A DNA stretch of 64,000 bases, from the NCBI GenBank assembly GCA_034430175.1, contig DAOUFI010000009.1, positions 65,725 to 129,724 on the forward strand, in the 5' to 3' direction. The stretch comes from UBA6107 sp034430175. GTDB lineage: Bacteria > Chloroflexota > Anaerolineae > Anaerolineales > Anaerolineaceae. The notes under the pieces are model-generated. The model saw only the letters and a list, made by a program, of their open reading frames with translations. It searched no databases and was not told where the DNA came from. Made by a program: the position numbers and the translations under genes. Shown piece after piece: positions 16,069 to 24,060 of this stretch; the first letter of the stretch is position 1, and the number at the start of each line of letters is the position of its first letter.

Positions 16069-17670
16069 ATGCAGAGTCGAACCCGATCTCGCGGTGGTAG
16101 TGAACTCGCCAGACTGGTAAAAACCCTTTACGCAGAGGGGCAGACCGACTATAGCCTCGAACCCATACTGCTCACAGATGCGGATGGTGAACCCATAGGC
16201 CGTGTTCAAGACGGGGATGGTGTGATCTTTTGCTGCCGGCGGGGAGAACGCGAGGTCCAGTTGACTGAGGCATTCACCGAAACCGAATTCAATAAATTTC
16301 CCCGGCTGGAATTTAAAAACCTGAAGTTTGTCATTCTCACTCTTTACCACGAAAAATTCAAAGACCTGCCAGTCGCCTTCGCGCCATCAAAAATCAAAAA
16401 CACATTAGGTGAAGTGGTCAGTGGGGCGGGGCTTCGTCAATTACGCACTTCTGAATCGGAGAAGTTCGCCCACGTTACCTTTTTCTTCAATGGTGGAAAC
16501 AATGTCCCCTTTTCGAAGGAAGATGATGTGCGAATCCCTTCCATTAAGGGAATTCCTTTTGACCAGGTGCCAGGTCTTAGCCTTGATAAGGTGGCTGATC
16601 AGGTAATCGATGGTATTGGTAAAAAGTACAATCTGATCGTTACCAACTTTGCCAATGGTGACGTCATTGGTCATACCGCGAACAATGAAGCCAAGGTGAA
16701 ATGCGCCAAAGTGGTGGATGAGAATCTGGGTAGGGTCGTGAAGGCAGCCAGGGACGCGGGATATGTGCTGCTAATCACTGCCGACCACGGCAACCTGGAA
16801 GAAATGACGACCCCTGAAGGAACTCCGCATGTTTCACACACCTCCAACCCTGTGCAGTGCCTGCTCATCGACCCGGAAGATGATGAGTTGATTGAAATGC
16901 ACGATGGAAGTTTGGCCGACGTGGCGCCGACTGTTCTGGCGGCGCTCGGTATCCCTAAGCCGTCTGAGATGACAGGAATTAACATTGCGCCCCATCATAA
17001 CTGGCAACACAGCCGCAAGGTACTTCTTGTCATCCTGGATGGCTGGGGGATCGGCAGAGAAGATCAATCGAATCCTATCTTCCTGGCCAATACGCCAGTT
17101 TGGGATGATTTGTTGGCGCATTCGTCAAAATGCCAGCTCCAGGCATCGGGTGAAGCGGTTGGTTTAGTGGCTGGCAAAACTGGCAATTCTGAAGCCGGGC
17201 ATATGAATTTGGGCGCCGGCAGAGTTGTGTTGCAGGACGACGTGCGATTAGACCAGGCAATGAAAGATGGTTCATTCTTCACAAATGAGGTTTTCTGCGA
17301 AACGATCGAAGAGGTAAAGAAGAAGCAAACTTCTTTGCATCTGATCGCCCTGTTGACAGAGAAAAGTTCCCACGGATCGATCGATTATCCGCTTGCCATT
17401 TTGAAGATGGCCAAACAGGCCGGGTTGGAAAAGGTATTTGTCCATGTGATCTTTGATGGACGTAGTACCGAACCGGGAAGTGCTCCAGCTTTGCTTGAAA
17501 AATTTGAGAAGCAAATGGATGAGATTGGGCTGGGAACAATCGTGTCCGGAGTGGGGCGGGGGATCGCGCTGGATCGCGATGGAAATTATGGCAAGACCCA
17601 ACGTGCCTTCGATGCCTTTGTTTCGGGAGTTGGGCGAACTGCAGCTATCAAACCTTATGATAGGCCCTGA
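16069..17670 (+). CDS. Circularly permuted cofactor-independent phosphoglycerate mutase (iPGM-like)
   Basis: A 533-residue alkaline-phosphatase-superfamily protein with all of iPGM in the wrong order. Residues 1 to about 310 match the canonical C-terminal part: KNTLGEV, SEKFAHVTFFFNGG, NFANGDVIGHT, TADHGN (D239, H240), HTSNP. Residues 320-533 match the canonical N-terminal part: VILDGWGIG (D324), TGNSEAGH (nucleophile S374), FDGRST, ALDRD. The D324-S374 gap of 50 equals that in normal iPGM. The break falls inside the phosphotransferase domain, and the old termini are joined by a short linker. The second Asp of the family's DGRD motif is Ser here. It may be a mutase or phosphatase for another phosphate ester. 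An AAGGAG site precedes the start. Confidence 0.88.
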   Translation: MQSRTRSRGGSELARLVKTLYAEGQTDYSLEPILLTDADGEPIGRVQDGDGVIFCCRRGEREVQLTEAFTETEFNKFPRLEFKNLKFVILTLYHEKFKDLPVAFAPSKIKNTLGEVVSGAGLRQLRTSESEKFAHVTFFFNGGNNVPFSKEDDVRIPSIKGIPFDQVPGLSLDKVADQVIDGIGKKYNLIVTNFANGDVIGHTANNEAKVKCAKVVDENLGRVVKAARDAGYVLLITADHGNLEEMTTPEGTPHVSHTSNPVQCLLIDPEDDELIEMHDGSLADVAPTVLAALGIPKPSEMTGINIAPHHNWQHSRKVLLVILDGWGIGREDQSNPIFLANTPVWDDLLAHSSKCQLQASGEAVGLVAGKTGNSEAGHMNLGAGRVVLQDDVRLDQAMKDGSFFTNEVFCETIEEVKKKQTSLHLIALLTEKSSHGSIDYPLAILKMAKQAGLEKVFVHVIFDGRSTEPGSAPALLEKFEKQMDEIGLGTIVSGVGRGIALDRDGNYGKTQRAFDAFVSGVGRTAAIKPYDRP

Positions 17671-17725
17671 ACCTCAGAACCTCCCACTGGGAACAGTAAA
17701 ACCGGTGGGTTAACGAAAGGTAAAT

Positions 17726-18418
17726 ATGATCAAAGGTATTTTCTTTGACGCAGCTGGAGTGCTCTATCGCAGGTCATCTCCCACAGCCGATTTTGCGCTA
17801 GCATTATTAAAGCAGAGCGAATTCTCCACACAGATGGCTGATGAGAATCGTGATCATCTGGAACGCATGCGAGTGGACGCAAGCATGGGGCAAACCAGCC
17901 ATGAGAATTACTGGCACCAATTTCTGATGTTTCATGGGGTCACTGATCACAACCAGCGTTCTGAGATGATCAAAAAGATCGTTGATTTTTCCAACAGCGT
18001 GCTTCCGGTTGATGGCTGTCGAGAGGCTTTGATGGAATTGAAGCGGCGTGGATTTATTCTTGGAATCATCAGTGATACGATATATCCATTGGAATGGAAG
18101 ATGAAACGGTTGAGCATGGCTGGAGTGGCTGATCTGATCGAAATTGTGGCTTGTTCCACCGACCTGGGAATGCATAAACCGCACCCGGCGTTTTACCGTT
18201 ACGCTGTAAACCAGGCTAACCTGGCTCCGTGTCAAACGGCTTTTGTAGGGCACGACACGCGTGAGTTGCGTGGAGCTCGTCGAGCGGGGATGATGACTGT
18301 GGCTGTGTTTTATGAAGAAGGCGCGAAAGCTGATCATTACTGCGACACTATGAGTGATCTCACCCTTATTCCAGAATTTCAAGAAGCTGCTGTGGTAGAA
18401 GAGAGACGGTCCAGGTGA
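17726..18418 (+). CDS. Divergent HAD-superfamily protein, paralogue 3
   Basis: A 230-residue HAD protein. The motif I nucleophile Asp8 sits in FFDAAGV (Ala at D+2, as in phosphonatase-type DxAGT). Motif II is IISDT with Ser and motif III is MHKPHP. Motif IV reads VGHDTRELRGA, so the first metal-binding Asp is His. The same VGH...EL.GA form occurs in the second domain of the tandem HAD at 28439. Metal binding may be weakened, so it could be a sensor or a specialised enzyme. It sits between the two phosphoglycerate mutase-like genes. Confidence 0.8.
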   Translation: MIKGIFFDAAGVLYRRSSPTADFALALLKQSEFSTQMADENRDHLERMRVDASMGQTSHENYWHQFLMFHGVTDHNQRSEMIKKIVDFSNSVLPVDGCREALMELKRRGFILGIISDTIYPLEWKMKRLSMAGVADLIEIVACSTDLGMHKPHPAFYRYAVNQANLAPCQTAFVGHDTRELRGARRAGMMTVAVFYEEGAKADHYCDTMSDLTLIPEFQEAAVVEERRSR

Positions 18419-18459
18419 AACTCTATACTTATTCAAAAAAAAGTGAGGATACTGACAAG

Positions 18460-19665
18460 ATGAACCATAATTTCCTCAAGAGTTTGATTGAACCAGCCGA
18501 TACTAAGATCTTTATGCTCATCATGGATGGGCTGGGTGGCCTGCCCAAGGAATCTGGTGGAAAAACTGAACTTGAAACCGCGGCAACACCTCATTTGGAT
18601 GCCCTGGCTGAACAATCAGCTCTCGGATTGAGTTCCCCCGCGGGCGCTGGAATCGCTGTAGGCAGTGGTCCTGGTCACCTGGCTCTTTTTGGTTTTGACC
18701 CCTTTGAATACGAGATTGGCCGTGGCGCTTTGGAAGCGCTCGGAGTGGATTTTGACCTCGAACCTAACGACGTGGCAGCGCGTGGTAATTTTTGCACGGT
18801 GGACGCGAACGGTATCCTCACCGATCGTCGTGCCGGGCGTCTGCCAACCGAAGACTCAGCGAAATTATGCGAATTGCTTTCTACCATCCAAATTGAAGGC
18901 GTTCGATTTTTCGTCATGCCGGTTAAGGAACACCGTTTTGCCTTAGTCATTCGGGGAACTGACCTTGGAGATTACTTAAGTGATACCGACCCTCAAAAAG
19001 TAGGCGTCGCGCCGGACAGGGTCAAAGCATTGGATGAGAAATCAAAAGAAACCGCCAAATTAGTCAATGAATTCATCGATAAAGCACGATTATTACTCGC
19101 TGATAAATCTCCGGCAAACATGATCATGCTGCGGGGTTTCGCCAGCTTGCCCCGGATGCCCCAATTTGCTGATATTTATGGTCTCAAGGCAGCCGCGATC
19201 GCGGTTAATGGTATGTATCGGGGGGTGTCACGCCTGGTTGGCATGGAAGTGTTGCCGGTGGACGGCATTACGATCGCTGATGAATTTACCACGCTTGAGA
19301 AATATTGGCAGGATTACGACTTCTTCTACCTGCATATCAAGAAGACGGACACCTACGGTGAAAGCGGTGACTTTGACGCGAAAGTGAAGGTCATTGAAGA
19401 AGTTGATTCGTTCATTCCCCGTGTGATGGCTTTGAATCCTGATGTCGTGATCGTCGGCGGCGATCATTCCTCACCGGCAGTGCTTAAATCGCACTCGTGG
19501 CATCCAGTACCCACGCTGCTTTATTCGAAATACGTGCGTGCGGACGGCGTTCGAGAATTTGGTGAACGAGCCTGCGGTCGCGGAAGTCTTGGTGTCTTCT
19601 CTGCGCAAGAGATTATGCCGCTTGCGTTGGCTAACGCCGGACGTTTGGCGAAATACAACGCGTAG
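18460..19665 (+). CDS. Archaeal-type phosphoglycerate mutase homologue (ApgM family)
   Basis: A 401-residue member of the 2,3-bisphosphoglycerate-independent ApgM family, alkaline phosphatase superfamily. Metal Asp near residue 23 (IMDGLGG), the nucleophile Ser in GSGPGHLALFGFDP, GGDHSSP and HSWHPVP are in place. The usual DxxGH metal motif reads TDTYGESGDF, with Glu in place of His. That change, and its position beside a permuted iPGM and HAD phosphatases, suggest a role other than glycolysis. The ATG at 18460 has a good AGTGAGGA site; a GTG at 18415 overlapping the previous stop codon is the alternative. Confidence 0.82.
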   Translation: MNHNFLKSLIEPADTKIFMLIMDGLGGLPKESGGKTELETAATPHLDALAEQSALGLSSPAGAGIAVGSGPGHLALFGFDPFEYEIGRGALEALGVDFDLEPNDVAARGNFCTVDANGILTDRRAGRLPTEDSAKLCELLSTIQIEGVRFFVMPVKEHRFALVIRGTDLGDYLSDTDPQKVGVAPDRVKALDEKSKETAKLVNEFIDKARLLLADKSPANMIMLRGFASLPRMPQFADIYGLKAAAIAVNGMYRGVSRLVGMEVLPVDGITIADEFTTLEKYWQDYDFFYLHIKKTDTYGESGDFDAKVKVIEEVDSFIPRVMALNPDVVIVGGDHSSPAVLKSHSWHPVPTLLYSKYVRADGVREFGERACGRGSLGVFSAQEIMPLALANAGRLAKYNA

Positions 19666-19706
19666 TGTCATTTGAAACCAACTTCATCACTTAAAGAGAA
19701 ACCGTT

Positions 19707-20903
19707 ATGACAGATACCGCCTTCATTTCTGATGATACAAAATTTGTGAAGCTTCTATACCAAAAATTGGAGCGTTTATGCCCTGCGCTCGGGGAGCTTG
19801 AGCCCTATGAGTTCGGGTATTGCATGGAGAATTGGAATCCTCCACAGGGGTGGAATTCTGTTCAGCTGGAGAACAAGGCTGAAATCGAAAAGAAGATCAA
19901 CGATTTTGCATTCTATAAAAGCATTCAGATTAACAACAAGGTTAACGGTAATATCGTGCTTGATGAAAAGATCGCACATCTGACGCGGATGCTCTTTGCT
20001 GGTCTCGTCAGCAGCGACTACGAGCTGGATTGGGTGGACAAGCATTTTTACTTTGATCCGCGTGGATTCTTTTTCCTGACCAGAACTACCTATTTTACAC
20101 AAAGGGTGATCGATCGCTTTGGAGGGAATCCTTACGCCTCTTTCGAGAAAAAGCAGCGTGAATTCGAAAAGCTAAATGGGGTGGGGTATAAGGCATTCAT
20201 GGCTGCTAATCGTGAAGTGGATGAGTGTTTTATTCAGTGCGTGCAGAAATTGATCAAGATCAAGAAAACACCCATATTGCTTGGAATTGCTGGTCAAACC
20301 GCGGCTGGAAAAACTGAGATCGTTGAACGCTTGACCAAAGCTTTTAAGGAAGCCGGTCAAAAAGTGACATCGATCGAAATGGACAATTTCCTCACTGACC
20401 GAGATTACCGTGAAGCTCACGGCATCGACTCAGAAGGCAAACAAGCATTACACTTTGATTTATTGACTCGTGCGTTGGCGGATATCACCGCGGGCAAGAA
20501 AATCAGGATTCCTCGTTACGATTTCGTCAGCGCTACCTCGAGCCACGATATTGATGGAAAGCTAAAACCCGGTAGCGAAATGGTCGAAGTAGAACCTGCC
20601 GATATCATTTTCATGGAAGGCAATTTCCCATTTCTCCTGGACGAGATTAAGGACCTTATTGGCATCAAGGTGGTCTACCTTACCGATGATCCAGTACGTC
20701 TCAAACGCAAGTGGAAGCGCGATATGGATTACCGAAAGAAATATTCATTGAATTATTTCCGAAATCGATACTTCAAAGATCAATTCATCATGGCGCAGAT
20801 CGCGTACATCCCGCAACTGGAAACTTGTGACCTGGCGGTGGATACTACCGAGGCAGCTTTCTGGGCAACTCCAGATACTTCAGCGATGCTGCGAAGGGCG
20901 TGA
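19707..20903 (+). CDS. P-loop kinase, uridine kinase/phosphoribulokinase-like, with unknown N-terminal domain (copy 1)
   Basis: A 398-residue protein. The C-terminal half is a P-loop small-molecule kinase: Walker A GQTAAGKTEIV near residue 195-204, a DNFLTDRD motif like the uridine kinase DSFY region, IPRYDF, the acidic strand IIFMEGNFPF, and an RLKRKWKRD lid. The N-terminal ~175 residues match no family I recognise; they contain conserved LDWVDKHFYFD and RTRYFT-type motifs shared with the next gene. It probably phosphorylates a small polyol, sugar or glycerate-like substrate. A role in the phosphate-ester pathway is inferred from operon membership. Confidence 0.75.
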   Translation: MTDTAFISDDTKFVKLLYQKLERLCPALGELEPYEFGYCMENWNPPQGWNSVQLENKAEIEKKINDFAFYKSIQINNKVNGNIVLDEKIAHLTRMLFAGLVSSDYELDWVDKHFYFDPRGFFFLTRTTYFTQRVIDRFGGNPYASFEKKQREFEKLNGVGYKAFMAANREVDECFIQCVQKLIKIKKTPILLGIAGQTAAGKTEIVERLTKAFKEAGQKVTSIEMDNFLTDRDYREAHGIDSEGKQALHFDLLTRALADITAGKKIRIPRYDFVSATSSHDIDGKLKPGSEMVEVEPADIIFMEGNFPFLLDEIKDLIGIKVVYLTDDPVRLKRKWKRDMDYRKKYSLNYFRNRYFKDQFIMAQIAYIPQLETCDLAVDTTEAAFWATPDTSAMLRRA

Positions 20904-20907
20904 ATTC

Positions 20908-22062
20908 ATGGATAATTTCGACTCACGTTTATTTGATTTCATGAAACCATTGAACCAGGGATTAGAAGACCTCGAATTGTACGAATTCAGTTACGCGTTA
21001 AAAAATCTCCAGCCCGCAGAAGGTTGGGATTCCGTCCAACTTGATGCCCCGACACAAATTGAAGAGCAACTCTCCAGCCGAGAATTTTACGAAAGGATCC
21101 AGACAAAAAAGAAGGTCAATGATAGAGTGACTCTGGATCACACAATCCTTCGTTTGAATCGTATGTTGTTTACCGGTTTGGTGTCGGGAAGGTATTCCGT
21201 TGACTGGGTGGATGAGCATTTTTATTTTGATATACGTGCTTTTCTCTTTTTTCACCGAACGAGGTACTTCACCCCTGAAGTGATTTCTCATTTCGGCGGC
21301 GCGGCTTACCAGCAATTTAAAGCAGATCAACAGAAATTGGAAAGAAAGCAGGAGATCGGTTTCCGTGACTTTCGCAATGCTAATATTGCGGTTGACGAGG
21401 CGTTTATCCAGACCGTTGTCAAATTAGTAGAAGCACGCGGTACGCCGGTATTGCTCACCCTGGCAGGTCCAACCGCTGCAGGAAAGACCGAGATCATGGC
21501 CAGACTATTCAATACATTTGCTGCCCTGGGAAAGAAGATCACGACTCTCGAAATGGATAATTTCCTGATCGACCGTGACCTCCGCGGCGAACAGCCGATT
21601 GGAAAAGCGACATCCCATTTTGATCTATTCAAAGAAAGCCTGCAGGAGTTGCGGCAGGGCAACAAGGTGTTCATCCCAAGATATGATTTTATCAACGCCA
21701 CATCTTCCCATGATCTCAACCATCAATTGAAGGATGGTTGTACTCCGATTGAAGTGGAACCAGCAGACGTAATTTTCATCGAAGGAAATTTTCCATTCCA
21801 AATACCCGAGATCGCGAACCTGATTGGTATTAAAGTGGTTTACCTTACAGATGATCCGATACGGTTGAAACGAAAATGGTTCCGCGATATCGATCTGCGT
21901 AAGAAATACGACCCAATGTTTTTTGTGAACCGCTATTTCAAGACCCAGTTCCTGCGTGCTGATGATTGTTACGCGCTTCAGATGGCTTGTTGCGATATTT
22001 TGGTGGATACAACCGGAGCTGCATTGTGGGTCACTCCTCAAATTGCCGGTGAGCTCAAATGA
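20908..22062 (+). CDS. P-loop kinase, uridine kinase/phosphoribulokinase-like, with unknown N-terminal domain (copy 2)
   Basis: A 384-residue paralogue of the preceding gene with the same two-part architecture: an N-terminal domain with VDWVDEHFYFD and HRTRYFT, then a P-loop kinase with GPTAAGKTEIM, MDNFLIDRD, IPRYDF, VIFIEGNFPF and RLKRKWFRD. The start at 20908, four bases after the previous stop, matches the paralogue; the frame is open further upstream inside the previous gene but in a different reading frame. Two copies kept side by side suggest two related substrates or a heteromer. Confidence 0.75.
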   Translation: MDNFDSRLFDFMKPLNQGLEDLELYEFSYALKNLQPAEGWDSVQLDAPTQIEEQLSSREFYERIQTKKKVNDRVTLDHTILRLNRMLFTGLVSGRYSVDWVDEHFYFDIRAFLFFHRTRYFTPEVISHFGGAAYQQFKADQQKLERKQEIGFRDFRNANIAVDEAFIQTVVKLVEARGTPVLLTLAGPTAAGKTEIMARLFNTFAALGKKITTLEMDNFLIDRDLRGEQPIGKATSHFDLFKESLQELRQGNKVFIPRYDFINATSSHDLNHQLKDGCTPIEVEPADVIFIEGNFPFQIPEIANLIGIKVVYLTDDPIRLKRKWFRDIDLRKKYDPMFFVNRYFKTQFLRADDCYALQMACCDILVDTTGAALWVTPQIAGELK

Positions 22063-22844
22063 TTGCTGTGGACTCAACTGATCAGTTTCAACGATCGAAG
22101 ATGATCAAAGCGATTCTTTTCGACGTAAATGGGACCTTACGCGTGCGTGAGGCGCATGAAACGACTCAGAAATCCGCCCGCCAGAGGATTCTCGAGATTC
22201 TGGGAAAGAAAACGGTAGAAGATGCTTTTTGGGATCAATTGGAGGAGAATTACAAGTTGTATGGAGCCTGGGCAGGGCAGCACTTGGTCCAACTCTCTGA
22301 AGCGGAAATCTGGACAAATTGGATGTTGCCTGATGAACCTAAAGAAAAGGTGGCTCCTGAAGCTGCCAATTTAATGCTGGCCTGGTCAGAACGCAAGGGC
22401 AGGGTGGTTCCCAAACCTGAGACGGAACCGGTTTTAAGAGAACTTATGGCGCGAGGTTACACATTAGGTTTAATCAGCAACACAATGTCCACTTTGGATA
22501 TTCCCGGTTTTATTGAGCGTAATGGATGGCAGAAGTATTTCCGTGTTGTTTTGCTGTCTGCATTCGAGAAAAGCCGTAAACCCTCTCCGGATCTTTATCT
22601 TAAAGCAGCCAGCCTGCTTGTAGTCGACCCTGATGAATGCGTGTACGTTGGCAATCGCTATTCAAAGGATATCATAGGCTGCAAAAAAGCCGGTTTCACG
22701 TTGGGAATTATGCTTATTGACTCTGGAAAATCGCCTAGCGAGATTTTAGACGAGAATGGAAGACCGGATCTAGTAATAGATTCCCTTTACCAATTATTAG
22801 ATCATTTTCCTGTAATGTTAAAGGATTATCCTCATATCAATTAA
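22059..22844 (+). CDS. HAD-superfamily hydrolase, paralogue 4
   Basis: A HAD protein of 261 residues from the ATG at 22059, which overlaps the previous stop as ATGA. A start at 22101 (MIKAILF) fits the family better and gives 247 residues, the same as paralogues 1 and 2. Motif I is LFDVNGT (Asn at D+2), motif II LISNT, motif III SRKPSP and motif IV YVGNRYSKD, where the first metal Asp is Asn. It ends the operon and is followed by the rpiR promoter. Catalysis may be reduced by the motif IV change. Confidence 0.82.
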   Translation: MIAVDSTDQFQRSKMIKAILFDVNGTLRVREAHETTQKSARQRILEILGKKTVEDAFWDQLEENYKLYGAWAGQHLVQLSEAEIWTNWMLPDEPKEKVAPEAANLMLAWSERKGRVVPKPETEPVLRELMARGYTLGLISNTMSTLDIPGFIERNGWQKYFRVVLLSAFEKSRKPSPDLYLKAASLLVVDPDECVYVGNRYSKDIIGCKKAGFTLGIMLIDSGKSPSEILDENGRPDLVIDSLYQLLDHFPVMLKDYPHIN

Positions 22845-22913
22845 TGCTTTTATGATTGAAAAGTGCTTTGTTAGTAAAATTGGAGATTTTTGTCATAATT
22901 TATAAAAAGCTGC

Positions 22914-22942
22914 TTGCAAATATTTAGTATTTGAAGTATTAT
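22914..22942 (+). promoter_or_regulatory. Promoter of rpiR and the ABC importer genes
   Basis: TTGCAA (22914-22919), a 17-base spacer and TATTAT (22937-22942), identical boxes and spacing to the promoter at 14437-14465. It lies in the AT-rich 177-bp gap after the fourth HAD gene. Confidence 0.6.
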
Positions 22943-22949
22943 ATTTCAA

Positions 22950-22967
22950 ATGCAAGAAAGATTGCAA
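22950..22967. promoter_or_regulatory. Putative RpiR operator, second copy
   Basis: ATGCAAGAAAGATTGCAA matches the palindrome at 14425-14442 at 15 of 18 positions. It sits just downstream of the -10 box, over the expected transcription start, a typical repressor position. Confidence 0.62.
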
Positions 22968-23021
22968 AAAAATAAAAAATGAATCTCAGACGGCCAAATA
23001 TCTTTTCGTAGAGGCAATCCG

Positions 23022-23891
23022 ATGGATGTAAAGGACGCAGAAAACAAGATCGATTTCAATCAGGTCCTAACTGAGCAGTTTGATCAGTTAACCAAGAGTG
23101 AAAAACGGATTGCTAATTTTTTGCGCAAGCATCAGGAAGAATGTGCATTTCTTTCAGCCGCTGAGTTGGCTGGTAAACTGGAGTTGAGCGAAGCGACGAT
23201 CGTCCGGTTTGCTAGATCAATGGGGTTTGATAGCTACCCCGATATGCGTAAGCTTTTACAAAATTCATATCGTCAGCGTGTGACCCACTCCGCTCGCTTA
23301 CGGGGCAGGTTGGGTGATTTACGCGAAACGGGGGATGTTTTCGAAAAGCTCGTTGTTTCAGATATTGACTACATGACTCAGGCACTCGAAACGGTCGATC
23401 GCAAAGAATTGGAAAGGGCGGTCGAATTAATCAAGAATCACAAACGACTCTTTGTGTTTGGAGTTGGTCCGTCTGTGTCTCTTGTCGATTTGCTTGAGAT
23501 TCGTCTTACTCGTTTTGGCTATCAAGTGATCCCACTGAAGACCGGTGGTCGAGAAATTCTTGATTCGTTGCTCTCGATGACAAAGGAAGATTTACTTTTT
23601 ACCATTTGCTTTTTCGATGTATTTTCCACTCAGCAATTTGTCCTGGATTATGCGAATGAAGTCCAATGCCCGGTGATCATGCTCACTGATACGCTCGGAT
23701 CGATCCTGGGTAAACAAGCTGATGTGGTTTTAGCTGCCAAACGCGGGCCGATGTCCGAATTCCATTCGTTGGTCGTCCCGATGACAATTATCAATACTTT
23801 GTTGTTGTCGGTCGCCAACGAGGAAAAGAAAGTGATGGAGAATTTGGATCGGCTCGATCAATTGCGAGAAAGATTTACGAAAAGTCAATAG
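23022..23891 (+). CDS. RpiR-family transcriptional regulator with SIS domain
   Basis: A 289-residue regulator: an N-terminal HTH_6 domain (residues about 10-85, with LTKSEKRIANFL and LSEATIVRFARSMGFDSYPDMR) and a C-terminal SIS domain (about 125-260, with FVFGVGPSVSLVDLLEIRL). SIS domains of this family bind phosphorylated sugars, which fits control of an organophosphate importer. Two operator-like sites, one at its own promoter and one at the HAD operon promoter, suggest it governs the whole island. An AGAGG site precedes the start. Confidence 0.92.
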   Translation: MDVKDAENKIDFNQVLTEQFDQLTKSEKRIANFLRKHQEECAFLSAAELAGKLELSEATIVRFARSMGFDSYPDMRKLLQNSYRQRVTHSARLRGRLGDLRETGDVFEKLVVSDIDYMTQALETVDRKELERAVELIKNHKRLFVFGVGPSVSLVDLLEIRLTRFGYQVIPLKTGGREILDSLLSMTKEDLLFTICFFDVFSTQQFVLDYANEVQCPVIMLTDTLGSILGKQADVVLAAKRGPMSEFHSLVVPMTIINTLLLSVANEEKKVMENLDRLDQLRERFTKSQ

Positions 23892-24060
23892 CTATCGTTT
23901 CACGAGATAATTTCTTCTTTCTTACTTCACAACAAGGAGGTTCATCGAAAGAAGCTGTTAAATGCACCTATTTTCAGGCTAATGATCGATTTATTAGCAA
24001 TGCATTGAATTTTACTGGCACCAAGGGCAACAGAATTTGCTTCGCCACAGGAGAAATGAA

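Noticed and set aside
16069..17670. Idea that the permuted phosphoglycerate mutase is two gene fragments or a frameshifted gene
   Set aside because: The frame is continuous, each canonical block occurs once, and catalytic spacing is preserved, so a true circular permutation explains it better.
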